Part shown: piece after piece, positions 8,068-18,107 of the stretch
Position numbering within the stretch: the stretch's first letter is position 1
Layout of the letters: the number at the start of each line of letters is the position of its first letter
DNA from: Burkholderiales bacterium
Lineage (GTDB): Bacteria > Pseudomonadota > Gammaproteobacteria > Burkholderiales > Burkholderiaceae_C
Assembly (NCBI GenBank): GCA_017307855.1
Contig: JAFKGD010000009.1
Location: 1-64,000, forward strand
DNA length: 64,000 bases
Direction of reading: 5' to 3'
The notes under the pieces: generated by a model
The model's database searches: none
What the model was told of the DNA's origin: nothing
The model's input: the letters and a program-made list of their open reading frames with translations, nothing else
Made by a program: the position numbers and the translations under genes

Positions 8068-10137
8068 TCAGTCGGCCAGCGCGGCCTGCATCAGTGCGTC
8101 GGCGGACAGCGGCATGTCGCGCATGCGGATGCCCACGGCATCGGCAACCGCATTGGCGATGGCGGCGGCCACCGGGCCGTGCGTGGCCTCGCCCGCGCCC
8201 AGCGACGGCTGGTCGGGCCGATGCATGAGCTCGACGTGCACCTCGGGCACTTCGGAAAAGCGCAGGATCGGGTAATCCTCCCAGCTCGTGCTCAGCACGC
8301 GCGTGTCGTCGAAACGCACGGCCTCCTTGAGCACCCAGCTCACGGTCTGGATGGCGCCGCCCTCGATCTGGTTGAGCACGCCGTCGGGGTTGACCACGCA
8401 GCCCACGTCCACGGCGATCCACAGGCGCCGCACGCGCACGGCCTCGGCGGCCTCGATCTCGGCCACGGCCGCGCACCAGGCACCGCTGCCTTTGTAGCGT
8501 GCGACACCCAGGCCGAACCCCGTGCCCTCGCTGTGTTCGCGCGCATCGCGGCCGGCCCATCCCGCGTTGCGCGCGGCGGCCTGCAGCACGTCGCGGGCGC
8601 GCGGATCGTCCAGGTGGCGCAGGCGGAATTCCAGCGGATCGCATTGCGCCGCCTCTGCCAGCTCGTCCATGAACGATTCGATGGCGAACACATTGCAATG
8701 CGCGCCCAGCGAGCGCAGCGACGAGGTGCGCAGCGGCATGTCGAGCACGCGGTGGCTGAGCACGCGCGCGTCGGGCAGCGCGTAGATCGGCACGGCGTTG
8801 CGCTCGCCGCCACCGCCCGCGCCCGGTGGCGGATTGACGGCCGTGACGGCAGGGAAGGGCTCGGCCAGTTGCGTGGCGGCCAGCAGCACGGGCACGTCGC
8901 CACCACGGCCCGGCCGCATGCTGTGACCGTTCGACCAGACCTCGTGCCGCCAGTGCGCGATGCGGCCCGTGTCATCCAGCCCGGCCGAGAGGCTCACCGC
9001 CATGGCCGCGCCGAACGGCGACCAGCCCAGCTCGTCCTCGCGGCTCCAGAGCACGCGCACCGGGCGGCCGGGCACAGCGCGCGCCAGCAGCGCGGCATCC
9101 ACTGCAGCGTCGTCGGCGCCGTTGTGGCCGTAGCAGCCGGCGCCCTGTGCGTGGTGCACGGTGATGTCATCGACAGGCCGACGCAGGAGCAACGCCAGAT
9201 CGGCGCGCAGGTGGAAGATGCCTTGCGTGTGGCTCCACACCTCCACGCCTTCGTCGGTCACCGTGGCCAGCGCGCACGACGGGCCGATGGACGCATGGGC
9301 GAGATAGGGGCGCGAATAGCTAGCGCCCAGATGGCGCAGCCCGGCCGGCGGCAGCGTGTCTGCGGCGGCGCCGGAGACGACGCGCGCCTCCGAACGCGCA
9401 GCACGCAGGAAAGCCGGCAGCGCCGCGGCATCGGGCAGCGTGGCCACCTCGTCCCACTGCGCCAGGGCGGCCAGCCGGCGGGCGGCTGCGATGGCACGGT
9501 GCTCGGCATCGGCCACCACGCCGAGGTACTGGCCGTCGTGCACCACCGCCACCACGCCGGGCAACGCGCGCACGGGCGCCACGTCCACATCGCGCAGCCG
9601 CGCGCCGCGCGAGGGCGGGCGCACTGCACGGCCGTGCAGCAGGCCCGGCGGCCGCAGGTCGTGCACGAACGCGGGCTGGCCGGCGATCTTGCCGGGCAGG
9701 TCGAGCCGCGCGACGTCTCGGCCGCGCAGCGTGAGTTCTTCGGCGGCGCGAGGCCGGGCCGCGCCCAGCGCCAGCCGTCCGGCCAGCGCGCCGGCCGGCA
9801 ACTGCCAGCCGTCGGCCGCGCCAAGCTGCCCGCACAGCGCGCGCACCTCGGCGCACACCTGCCGCAATGCGGCGCCCGATTCCTGCACCGACAGGCTGCC
9901 GGCCGTGAGCCCTTCGTTGGGCCCATGCGCCGTGGAGGCCGCGGCCATGCGGATGCGCGCCACGCCGATGCCGAGTTCGTCGGCCACGATCTGCGCCAGC
10001 ACGGTGGCGATGCCCTGCCCCAGTTCCACCTTGCCGGTGCGCACCGTGAGCGTGCCATCGGCCTCGAAGGCCAGCCACCGGGACAGCAGCGGATTGGCCG
10101 CCAGGCTGGCTGGCAACGCAGGCGACGCGCCGCTCAT
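8068..10137 (-). CDS. Molybdopterin-binding large subunit of a xanthine oxidase-family hydroxylase
   Basis: 689 aa, shorter than classic xanthine dehydrogenase large chains and close to the IorB/NicB-like single-chain type. The sequence carries GKVELGQGI near the N-terminus (molybdopterin cytosine dinucleotide contact), TQGIFHLRADLA in the middle, and the C-terminal GAGEATHGPVAAAIANAVADA whose Glu is the expected catalytic base. Start ATG at 10137 overlaps the stop of the Fe-S subunit gene (ATGA). No FAD-subunit gene adjoins, so electrons probably leave by another acceptor, as in isoquinoline 1-oxidoreductase. It would hydroxylate an N-heterocycle or aldehyde; substrate unknown. Confidence 0.87.
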   Translation of the reverse strand: MSGASPALPASLAANPLLSRWLAFEADGTLTVRTGKVELGQGIATVLAQIVADELGIGVARIRMAAASTAHGPNEGLTAGSLSVQESGAALRQVCAEVRALCGQLGAADGWQLPAGALAGRLALGAARPRAAEELTLRGRDVARLDLPGKIAGQPAFVHDLRPPGLLHGRAVRPPSRGARLRDVDVAPVRALPGVVAVVHDGQYLGVVADAEHRAIAAARRLAALAQWDEVATLPDAAALPAFLRAARSEARVVSGAAADTLPPAGLRHLGASYSRPYLAHASIGPSCALATVTDEGVEVWSHTQGIFHLRADLALLLRRPVDDITVHHAQGAGCYGHNGADDAAVDAALLARAVPGRPVRVLWSREDELGWSPFGAAMAVSLSAGLDDTGRIAHWRHEVWSNGHSMRPGRGGDVPVLLAATQLAEPFPAVTAVNPPPGAGGGGERNAVPIYALPDARVLSHRVLDMPLRTSSLRSLGAHCNVFAIESFMDELAEAAQCDPLEFRLRHLDDPRARDVLQAAARNAGWAGRDAREHSEGTGFGLGVARYKGSGAWCAAVAEIEAAEAVRVRRLWIAVDVGCVVNPDGVLNQIEGGAIQTVSWVLKEAVRFDDTRVLSTSWEDYPILRFSEVPEVHVELMHRPDQPSLGAGEATHGPVAAAIANAVADAVGIRMRDMPLSADALMQAALAD

Positions 10138-10619
10138 GCAGCGATGCCCTCGCGCAGCCGTTGCGCGGCCAGCCGCACGGCGCGCACGATGCGGTTGTGC
10201 GCGCCGCAGCGGCACAGGTGGCGATCGAGCGCCGCGCGCACGGCCGCGTCGGACGGATCGGCCTCGCGCGCCAGCAGCGCCGTGGCACTGACCAGGATGC
10301 CCGACAGGCAATAGCCGCACTGCCCCGCCTGCAGGTCAATGAAGGCCTGCTGAAGCGCCGCGCCGCGCGCGTCGTGCGCCAGGCCTTCGACGGTGACGAC
10401 GGTCTTGCCCTCGGCGGCCCACAGCGGCGTGTCGCACGACGGCACCGAGGCGCCGTCGATCAGCACATGGCAGGCGCCGCACTGGTTGGCGCCGCAGCCC
10501 AGGCGCGTACCGACGAGGCCGCAGCCGTCGCGCAGCACGTGGACGAGCGACACCTCGGGCTCCGCCAGTTCGGCGGGAACCTTGTGCACTGCACCGTTCA
10601 CATCGAGCCGCACCGCCAT
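10134..10619 (-). CDS. [2Fe-2S]-binding small subunit of the molybdenum hydroxylase
   Basis: 161 aa. Two [2Fe-2S] clusters are readable: the plant-ferredoxin type Cys42, Cys47, Cys50 and Cys62 (GCGANQCGAC...C), and the helical type Cys101, Cys104, Cys136 and Cys138 (GQCGYC ... CRCG). Length and order match IorA/NicA/CoxS-like small subunits. It is followed by the large subunit with a 4-base overlap and preceded by a Bug receptor 10 bases upstream, so all three are in one transcript. Confidence 0.92.
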   Translation of the reverse strand: MAVRLDVNGAVHKVPAELAEPEVSLVHVLRDGCGLVGTRLGCGANQCGACHVLIDGASVPSCDTPLWAAEGKTVVTVEGLAHDARGAALQQAFIDLQAGQCGYCLSGILVSATALLAREADPSDAAVRAALDRHLCRCGAHNRIVRAVRLAAQRLREGIAA

Positions 10620-10629
10620 CCGTGTGCCT

Positions 10630-11586
10630 TCACTTGGCGTTCTTCATCACGGCGCCGAGGGTGTTGTACTCGTCGCGGATGTAGGCGTCGAACTGCTGCG
10701 CGCTCATGCTCATGGATTCGGCGCCGAGCTTGGCCATGCGCTCCTTCACGTCGGGCTGCGCCAGCACGTCGCGCACGTCGGCGTTGAGCTTGTCGATCAC
10801 CGGGCGCGGCGTCTTGGCGGGCGCCAGCAGGCCGGCCCAGAAGTCGAACACGAAGCCGGGCACGCCGGCCTCGGCCACGGTGGGCACGTCGGGCAGCGTG
10901 GCCGAGCGGCGGCTGCCGCTCACGGCCAGCGCGCGCATCTTGCCTTCCTTGACCTGCTGCAGCGACGACAGCATGGGCGTGAACATGAAGTCCACGCGGC
11001 CGGCGATCGTCTCGACGATGGTCTCGGGCGTACCCTTGTACGGCACGTGCTGCACGTTGACGCCGGTGACGGCACGAAACTTCTCGGCGTTGATGTGCGT
11101 GGCGCTGCCGGTGCCGGCCGAGGCGTAGTTGAGCTGGCCGGGCTTGGCCTTGGCGCCCGCGATCAGCTCCGAGACGGTCTTGTAGGGGCTGCCCTCGCCC
11201 ACCACCAGCATGTTGGGCAGAGTGGCCAGGGGGATCACGCCCGCGAAATCGGCCAGCGTGTCGTAGGGCAGGTTCTGGTAGAGCACCGGATTCACCACGT
11301 GGCCGGTGGAGACCACGATGAGCGTGTAGCCGTCGGGCTCGCTCTTGGCCACCTGGGCCGCGCCCAGCGTGCCGCCGGCGCCGGGGCGGTTTTCCACCAC
11401 CACGGGCTGGCCCCACTTGGTGCCGAGCTTCTCGCCGACGATGCGGGCCATGATGTCGGTGGCACTGCCGGCCGTGAACGGCACGACGATGCGCACCGGC
11501 TTGGTCGGATACGTCGCTGCCGGGGCCTGCGCCACGGCGAAGGTGGTGGCCAGCGCGCACGTGGCCAGGGTGATGAAACGCTTCAT
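10630..11586 (-). CDS. Bug/TctC-family periplasmic solute receptor
   Basis: 318 aa. Signal peptide MKRFITLATCALATTFAVAQA, then the Bug hallmarks YPTKPVRIVVPFTAGSATD, VVENRPGAGG, LNYASAGTGSATH and HVPYKGTPE. It probably captures the substrate (or a related acid) of the molybdenum hydroxylase whose genes follow 10 bases downstream. No TctA/TctB membrane genes accompany it. GGAGACAAGACC precedes the ATG. Confidence 0.92.
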   Translation of the reverse strand: MKRFITLATCALATTFAVAQAPAATYPTKPVRIVVPFTAGSATDIMARIVGEKLGTKWGQPVVVENRPGAGGTLGAAQVAKSEPDGYTLIVVSTGHVVNPVLYQNLPYDTLADFAGVIPLATLPNMLVVGEGSPYKTVSELIAGAKAKPGQLNYASAGTGSATHINAEKFRAVTGVNVQHVPYKGTPETIVETIAGRVDFMFTPMLSSLQQVKEGKMRALAVSGSRRSATLPDVPTVAEAGVPGFVFDFWAGLLAPAKTPRPVIDKLNADVRDVLAQPDVKERMAKLGAESMSMSAQQFDAYIRDEYNTLGAVMKNAK

Positions 11587-11735
11587 GGTCTTGTCTCCTG
11601 TAGGTGTGGGGGCCGGGACATGGGTCTGACCCCTGGCCTCTTTCTCGCTCACTCTTCGAAAACTCGCTGACTCGGTCGATCCATCCGGGTCGCCGGCCCG
11701 CAGCACGGCCGGCGACGTCTCCGCTGCCGCCGCGC

Positions 11736-13085
11736 TCAGGCCTGCAGGCCCAGCGCCTGCGTGATCTTCTGGCCGGAGGCCTCGAGTTGCCGCAGGCTGT
11801 GCTCCACGTCGCCCGCCAGCAGGCGGCCGCCGCGCTTCTTCCACTGGCCGGCCACCATCACGCTGTCGATGTTGGCCAGGCTGGTCTGCATGACCACGGT
11901 GCTCACGGGCACGTGCACCGGCCGCATGTTGATCGTGTCGGCGCGGATGACCACGAGGTCGGCCTGCTTGCCGGCCGCCAGCGTGCCGATGCGATCGAGC
12001 TGCCCCAGCATGCGCGCGCCTTCCACCGTCACCCACGACAGCGCCTCGCGCGTGGTGATGGTCGAGGTGGACGGGATCGTGCCGTGGGCCTGGCGGTGGT
12101 CGAAGTTGTCCAGGCTGCGCTGGATGCCGAGCGCGACGCGCGCCTGGCTCAGCATGTCGCCGCTCATCACGCTTTCCAGGTCCACGCCCAGCGAGGGCGC
12201 GCGGCCGTTGTCGCGCAGGCGGCCGGTGATCGGATGGCCGTGGCCCTGCGACATCTCGCTCTCGGCGGTGGCCGAGAAGCTCATGCCGAGCTGGCAGAAG
12301 CGCGCCAGCTGTTCGTCGGACAGCGCATGGCCATGCACGATGTTGATGTGCGGGCCGAGCAGCCCTTCGGCTTCCAGCCGCTCCCAGCCCTCGGGCGTGC
12401 GGGCCGGGCCGCCGCCCTGGTGCATGGAGGCGATCAGGCCCAGGTCGCGCGCCATGCGGAAGTCGTGCAGCGCGACGTCCATCGTCGAATAGTGCGGGCC
12501 CAGCACCGCCGCCTGGATCGACAGCAGCGGCTGCGCCTGATGCTCGCGGATCAGCCGTTCGATCTCGGCGCGCGGATGCGGCACTTCCCAGAACGGCAGT
12601 TGCCCGGGCTTCGGATCGGGCTTGGGCGTGCCGTGGAAGAACGCGGCCCGGATGCCCGAGCGCAGCAGGCCGTCGATGGCCGCGTCGTTGTGCGCCGGCG
12701 TCGGGTTGTTGTGGCACCAGTCGCCCAGCGTGGTGGTGCCGCAGTTGAGCTGGTTGAGCGCGCCCACGTAGGTGGCGATGGCCAGGTCGTCGGGCGTGAA
12801 CACCGTGGCCAGGCCCGCGTGCATGTTCTTGAAGTACTGCAGCAGCGTCCAGTTGGCGGCCACGCCGCGCAGCGCGGTCTGCCACGTGTGCATGTGCGCG
12901 TTGACCAGGCCGGGGATGACGATGCAGCCCGTGGCGTCGATCACCTCGGCATCGTCAACCGCGAGCTGCGGCGCGATCTCGGTGATGCGCTCGCCCGTCA
13001 CCAGGATGTCGGCGCGCGGCAGGTCGCCCTGCGCGTCCATGGTGATGACGGTGGCGCCGCGGATGAGCGTGCGCGCGGCGTTCAT
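11736..13085 (-). CDS. Amidohydrolase-superfamily hydrolase/deaminase (TrzA/AtzB/SsnA-like)
   Basis: 449 aa. A small beta-sandwich domain at both ends encloses a TIM barrel. The metal motif NAHMHTW is near residues 62-68, HxGGG-like MHQGGGPA and VHGHALSD follow, and SLGVDLESVMSGDM contains the barrel Asp. This is the pattern of the metal-dependent aminohydrolases (guanine/SAH deaminases, TrzN, AtzA/B) that remove amino or chloro groups from N-heterocycles. In the same run as a molybdenum hydroxylase it could deaminate or open a heterocycle (inference). A 150-base gap precedes the downstream Bug gene. Confidence 0.85.
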   Translation of the reverse strand: MNAARTLIRGATVITMDAQGDLPRADILVTGERITEIAPQLAVDDAEVIDATGCIVIPGLVNAHMHTWQTALRGVAANWTLLQYFKNMHAGLATVFTPDDLAIATYVGALNQLNCGTTTLGDWCHNNPTPAHNDAAIDGLLRSGIRAAFFHGTPKPDPKPGQLPFWEVPHPRAEIERLIREHQAQPLLSIQAAVLGPHYSTMDVALHDFRMARDLGLIASMHQGGGPARTPEGWERLEAEGLLGPHINIVHGHALSDEQLARFCQLGMSFSATAESEMSQGHGHPITGRLRDNGRAPSLGVDLESVMSGDMLSQARVALGIQRSLDNFDHRQAHGTIPSTSTITTREALSWVTVEGARMLGQLDRIGTLAAGKQADLVVIRADTINMRPVHVPVSTVVMQTSLANIDSVMVAGQWKKRGGRLLAGDVEHSLRQLEASGQKITQALGLQA

Positions 13086-13129
13086 GTCAGCGATACGCGT
13101 AGCGATGGGCTTGGGGCTTCGGCTTCATC

Positions 13130-14053
13130 TCAGGCCTCCAGTCCGTCGGAGAGCTTCAGGTTCAGCGGCTTCACTTCGAGCCCGGCATCCTTGGCCGTCT
13201 CGACCAACAGCACGGCGAAGTCGATGTCGTCGTAGCCACGGCCCACCATGCGGGCCACGGATTCGCGCGTGGCCGCGGCCGAGGGCATGGCCACGCCGTG
13301 CGCCTTGGCGGCCGACATGCCCAGGTCCATGTCCTTGAGCAGCAGCTTGGGCGTGAAAGTGACCTGCTCGAACGTCAGGTTCGACAGCACCGGCGTCTTG
13401 TAGCGCGTGTACATCGAGCCCAGCACCGAGTCGTTGATGCTCTCGAGGAACACATTGCGCGGGATGCCAGCCTTTTCGGCCAGCACGGTGATCTCGCAGA
13501 GGTTCTGGATGATCACGCCGAACATGGTGTTGTGCGCGATCTTCCAGATGCGGGCCAGCTCGCCCTCGCCCACCCACATCACCTTGCGCGCCATGGCGGC
13601 GAGATACGGCTCGGCCATCTCGTAGAGGTGCTTCGGGCCCGAGCACACGACCAGCAGCTTGCCGGCCTTGGCCACCTTGGCATTGCCCGACACCGGGGCG
13701 CAGAGGTAGGCCACGCCCAGCGATTCGAGCTTCTCGCGGATCTCGGCCGAGCCTTCCTGCGAGATCGACGAGGAATCGACCACCACCTTCGGACGCTGGC
13801 TGCCCGCCACCAGGCCGCCGGCGCCGAACAGCACTTCCTTCAGGTCGTCGGTGGTCGAGACCATGGTGAACACCACGTCGCAGCCCGAGAGCTGCTGCTT
13901 GTCGGTCGCGACGGTGGCGCCGTACTCGCGCAGGGGCTCGGCCTTGGCGGCCGTGCGGTTCCAGACGGTGGCCGCGTGGCCGGCCTTCAGCAGGCGCTTG
14001 ACCATCGCCTCGCCCATGCGGCCCAGGCCGATCCAACCGATGCTGTTGCTCAT
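13130..14053 (-). CDS. NAD(P)-dependent beta-hydroxyacid dehydrogenase (second paralogue)
   Basis: 307 aa. GLGRMG Rossmann motif at 9-14, APVSGNAKVAKAG at about 119-131, catalytic Lys171 and Asn175 (KIAHN). The enzyme belongs to the 3-hydroxyisobutyrate/6-phosphogluconate dehydrogenase-like superfamily. It heads the leftward run towards the amidohydrolase and molybdenum hydroxylase. GAGGAG lies 10 bases before the ATG. It is clearly not a close copy of the 6248-7132 enzyme, so the two probably act on different intermediates. Confidence 0.88.
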   Translation of the reverse strand: MSNSIGWIGLGRMGEAMVKRLLKAGHAATVWNRTAAKAEPLREYGATVATDKQQLSGCDVVFTMVSTTDDLKEVLFGAGGLVAGSQRPKVVVDSSSISQEGSAEIREKLESLGVAYLCAPVSGNAKVAKAGKLLVVCSGPKHLYEMAEPYLAAMARKVMWVGEGELARIWKIAHNTMFGVIIQNLCEITVLAEKAGIPRNVFLESINDSVLGSMYTRYKTPVLSNLTFEQVTFTPKLLLKDMDLGMSAAKAHGVAMPSAAATRESVARMVGRGYDDIDFAVLLVETAKDAGLEVKPLNLKLSDGLEA

Positions 14054-14231
14054 GTGTGTGTCTCCTCGTTCTCGTTCCTGCGTGAGGCAACGGGCCGCAG
14101 CAGGCCCGTGCCGGTGTGCGCCGCAGTGTGGACGAGGGTCACCGCCGATTCAACGGCCGGGGCGGAAATCAGTTTTTCCGCGAGCGCAATAAACGCCACG
14201 CCGGCGCACGATTCGCGCGCGCAGATGGAAC

Positions 14232-14263
14232 GACGCCGGGCATCCCTGCGGATGCCCGGCGTC
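14232..14263. terminator. Perfect 14-bp hairpin downstream of pcaF
   Basis: GACGCCGGGCATCC at 14232-14245 pairs without mismatch with 14250-14263 around a 4-base loop. It lies 36 bases past the pcaF stop, so it should end the pcaIJF transcript. No uridine tract follows on the minus strand, so it may act as a strong hairpin or mRNA stabiliser. Confidence 0.6.
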
Positions 14264-14298
14264 TGATGGCCTGCCAGGGGCGCGTCCCGCGCCCAGTG

Positions 14299-15510
<1,212 letters not shown>

Positions 15511-15552
15511 GCTCGGTTGTCTCGCGAATTCGTTGGAAGGATGGAGGGGACG

Positions 15553-16206
15553 TCAGGCCGCCGCGACAGGCAGGCCCAGCAGTTCGGACAGCGCCTCGCG
15601 CGTGAGGCCGGGCACGGCGTCGATCAGCACCAGGCCGGCGGGCGTGCAGGCCAGCGTGGCCAGGTCGGAGTAGATGCGCTTGACGCAACCCAGGCCCGTG
15701 AGCGGATAGCTGCACTCGGCCACCACCTTGGGCTGGCCCTGCTTGGTGAGCAGGTCCATCATCACCCAGGTCTGCTTGGCGCCGGTGGCCAGGTCCATCG
15801 CGCCGCCGACGGCAGGGATCGAGCCCGGCTCGCCCGTGCTCCAGTTGGCGAGGTCGCCCGTGGCCGACACCTGGAACGCGCCCAGCACGCAGATGTCGAG
15901 GTGGCCGCCACGCATCATCCCGAAGCTGTCGGCATGGTGGAAGTAAGCCCCGCCCGGCAGCAGCGTGACGGGCTGCTTGCCGGCGTTGATCAGGTCGTAG
16001 TCCTCATGGCCTTCGGCCGGCGCCGGTCCCATGCCCAGGATGCCGTTCTCGCTGTGCAGGATGACTTCGCGGCCGGCCGGGATATGGTTGGCCACCAGCG
16101 TGGGCTGGCCGATGCCGAGGTTGACGTAGGCGCCGTCGTGGATGTCCTGCGCCACCAGGCGCGCGAGTTCATCCTTGGTGCGGCGGGTGTAGGCGGGTGT
16201 GCTCAT
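15553..16206 (-). CDS. pcaJ: 3-oxoadipate CoA-transferase, subunit B
   Basis: 217 aa. Contains the CoA-transferase active-site segment HSENGILGMG with the catalytic Glu53, plus VNLGIGQPTLV and GGAMDLATGAK. Together with subunit A it moves CoA from succinyl-CoA to 3-oxoadipate. GAGGAG lies 9 bases before the ATG; 12 bases separate it from pcaI, so the two subunits are made from one message. Acetoacetate CoA-transferase (ScoB) is the main alternative, but pcaF next door supports the 3-oxoadipate role. Confidence 0.9.
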   Translation of the reverse strand: MSTPAYTRRTKDELARLVAQDIHDGAYVNLGIGQPTLVANHIPAGREVILHSENGILGMGPAPAEGHEDYDLINAGKQPVTLLPGGAYFHHADSFGMMRGGHLDICVLGAFQVSATGDLANWSTGEPGSIPAVGGAMDLATGAKQTWVMMDLLTKQGQPKVVAECSYPLTGLGCVKRIYSDLATLACTPAGLVLIDAVPGLTREALSELLGLPVAAA

Positions 16207-16218
16207 GTGCGTGTCTCC

Positions 16219-16920
16219 TCAGGCGGCCTTCTTGAAGCCGCCGGCCTGGGTGGCGGTGCGCTCGATCTTCACGATGCGGCTGACGTGGATGCCGGGCGTG
16301 ACCACCGCTTCGGGATCGAGCTCGCCGAGCTCGCGCAGCTCGTGCACCGTGGCCACGGTGAGCTTCGCCGCCGTGGCCATCACGGGGCCGAAGTTGCGCG
16401 CCGCCTTGCGGTAGACCAGGTTGCCCCAGCGGTCGCCCGCCTCGGCCTTGATCAGGGCCACGTCGCCGTGGATCGGGTATTCCAGCACGTAGTGGCGGCC
16501 GTTGATCTCGCGTGTTTCCTTGCCCCTGGCGAGTTCGGTACCGAACGCCGTGGGGCAGAAGAAGGCGCCGATGCCGGCGCCGGCGGCGCGGATGCGCTCG
16601 GCCAGATTACCTTGCGGCACCAGTTCGAGTTCGAGCTTGCCCGAGCGGTACAACTCGTCGAACACCCAGCTGTCGGCCTGGCGCGGGAAGCTGCAGATGA
16701 CCTTGCGCACGCGGCCGGTCTTGAGCAGCGCCGCCAGGCCGGCGTCGCCGTTGCCGGCGTTGTTGTTGACCACGGTGAGGTCCTTCGCGCCCTGCGCGAT
16801 CAGGCCGTCGATGAGTTCGCCGGGAATGCCCGAGGTGCCGAAGCCGCCGATCAGGACGGTGGAACCGTCCTTCACGTCGGCCAGCGCCTCGGCGATGGAG
16901 GCGACGATCTTGTTGATCAT
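16219..16920 (-). CDS. pcaI: 3-oxoadipate CoA-transferase, subunit A
   Basis: 233 aa. The N-terminus MINKIVASIAEALADVKDGS and GGFGTSGIPGELIDGL are characteristic of the A subunit; NNNAGNGDAGLAALL and PQGNLAERIRAAGAG follow in order. First gene of pcaIJF, divergent from the IclR-type regulator at 17045, with a 124-base interval that holds the predicted operator. Works as a heterotetramer or dimer with PcaJ in the cytoplasm. Confidence 0.9.
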   Translation of the reverse strand: MINKIVASIAEALADVKDGSTVLIGGFGTSGIPGELIDGLIAQGAKDLTVVNNNAGNGDAGLAALLKTGRVRKVICSFPRQADSWVFDELYRSGKLELELVPQGNLAERIRAAGAGIGAFFCPTAFGTELARGKETREINGRHYVLEYPIHGDVALIKAEAGDRWGNLVYRKAARNFGPVMATAAKLTVATVHELRELGELDPEAVVTPGIHVSRIVKIERTATQAGGFKKAA

Positions 16921-17000
16921 GGATAAGTCTCCGCAGAAGAGAAAGGGAAGAAAGGCCCGCGCATTCCATGCGGCGCGGTGCGGTCCGGCGATTGCCCGAT

Positions 17001-17029
17001 TTGTTCGTATTACGAACATTTGTTCTTAT
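17001..17029. promoter_or_regulatory. Candidate PcaU/PobR-type operator: three 10-bp half-sites
   Basis: TTGTTCGTAT (17001-17010) and the inverted copy TACGAACATT (17011-17020) form a palindrome. A direct copy, TTGTTCTTAT, follows at 17020-17029 with 9 of 10 matches. Operators of the IclR-family regulators PcaU and PobR are built from a palindrome plus one direct repeat, so this is probably the site of the regulator at 17045. It lies between the divergent regulator and pcaIJF. A TATAAT at 17027-17032 could be a promoter element. Confidence 0.65.
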
Positions 17030-17044
17030 AATGAATTCTAGACC

Positions 17045-17866
17045 ATGCCGCCGCGACCTCCTTCCGCCTCAATCCCCGCTACGGACGCGTCTGCCCCGCC
17101 GCGCCCGGGCGACAGTTACGTGCAATCGTTCGCACGGGGCCTGGAGGTGATCCGTTCCTTCAGCGCCGATGCACCGCGCCAGACACTCAGCGAAGTCGCG
17201 CTGCGCACGGGGCTCACCCGCGCGGGCGCGCGCCGCATCCTGCTCACGCTGCAGTCGCTGGGCTATGTGGAGAGCGACGGGCGGCTGTTCGCGCTCACGC
17301 CGCGCATCCTCGACCTGGGCTTCGCCTACCTGTCGTCGATGCCGATGTGGAACAGCGCCGAGCCCCTGATGGAAGACCTCGCGGCCACGGTGAAAGAGTC
17401 GTGCTCGGCTGCCGTGCTCGAGGGCATCGACATCGTCTACGTGCTGCGCGTGCCCACGCACAAGATCATGCGCATCAACCTGGGCGTGGGTTCGCGCCTG
17501 CCGGCCTGGTGCACGTCGATGGGCCGCCTGCTGCTGGGTGCGTTGCCCGACGATGACATCCTCGCGCGGTTGGCCGGTGCCGATCTGGTGTCGCACACGC
17601 AGCGAACCCTCACCGACCCCGAGGCGATCCTGTCGGCGATCCGGCAGGCGCGCCGACAGGGCTGGTGCCTGGTCGACCAGGAACTGGAAGAGGGATTGAT
17701 TTCGGTGGCCGCGCCAGTGACGGGGCGCGGCGGCCGCATGGTGGCGGCACTCAACATCTCGGGTCAGGCCAACCGCACCAGCGCGCGCGTGATGCGCGAC
17801 ACCATGCTGGAGCCCCTGCGCGAAACCGCCGCGGCGATTTCGGCACGCCTGACCAGCCGCGCCTAG
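17045..17866 (+). CDS. IclR-family regulator, PcaR/PcaU/PobR type
   Basis: 273 aa. After a proline-rich leader, SYVQSFARGLEVIRSF (about 25-40) is the hallmark start of the PcaR/PcaU/PobR subfamily. The winged helix-turn-helix (LSEVALRTGLTRAGARRIL) follows, then the IclR effector domain with GSRLPAWCTSMGRLLLG and EEGLISVAAPV. It should sense 3-oxoadipate or protocatechuate-like effectors and control pcaIJF, from which it is divergently transcribed. The ATG is only about a dozen bases after a TATAAT, so the 5' leader may be very short. Confidence 0.88.
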   Translation: MPPRPPSASIPATDASAPPRPGDSYVQSFARGLEVIRSFSADAPRQTLSEVALRTGLTRAGARRILLTLQSLGYVESDGRLFALTPRILDLGFAYLSSMPMWNSAEPLMEDLAATVKESCSAAVLEGIDIVYVLRVPTHKIMRINLGVGSRLPAWCTSMGRLLLGALPDDDILARLAGADLVSHTQRTLTDPEAILSAIRQARRQGWCLVDQELEEGLISVAAPVTGRGGRMVAALNISGQANRTSARVMRDTMLEPLRETAAAISARLTSRA

Positions 17867-17885
17867 GCGGCGCGGCGGCAGTGCA

Positions 17886-18107
17886 TCAGGGCTTGCGGGC
17901 GCCCACCACGAGCACCACGACGCCGGCCACGATGGCGCCGATGCTCAGCCACTGCGGAATGTTGACGGATTCGCGCTCTTTCACCGACAGCTCGACCGGG
18001 CCGAGTTGGGCCTTCTCGGTGTTCTTGGTGAAGCTGAAGCCACCGGTGAAGAAGCCGGCGAGGCCCAGAACGATGAGAACGATGCCTGCGATGCGTGTAG
18101 CTGTCAT
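17886..18107 (-). CDS. Small membrane protein (DUF3185-like)
   Basis: 73 aa. Two predicted membrane helices, RIAGIVLIVLGLAGFFTGGF near the N-terminus and IGAIVAGVVVLVVGA near the C-terminus, flank a polar loop with FTKNTEKAQLGPVEL. A perfect AGGAGG lies 6 bases before the ATG at 18107, which rules out the long upstream frame. It resembles small DUF3185-type stress membrane proteins of beta- and gammaproteobacteria. Monocistronic, convergent with the IclR gene (20-base gap). Confidence 0.8.
   Translation of the reverse strand: MTATRIAGIVLIVLGLAGFFTGGFSFTKNTEKAQLGPVELSVKERESVNIPQWLSIGAIVAGVVVLVVGARKP

Noticed and set aside
7123-10314. A 1063-codon open frame on the plus strand.
   Set aside because: It is the complement of the molybdenum hydroxylase and binding-protein genes; high GC keeps antisense frames open. 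It has no recognisable domain and conflicts with well-supported genes.
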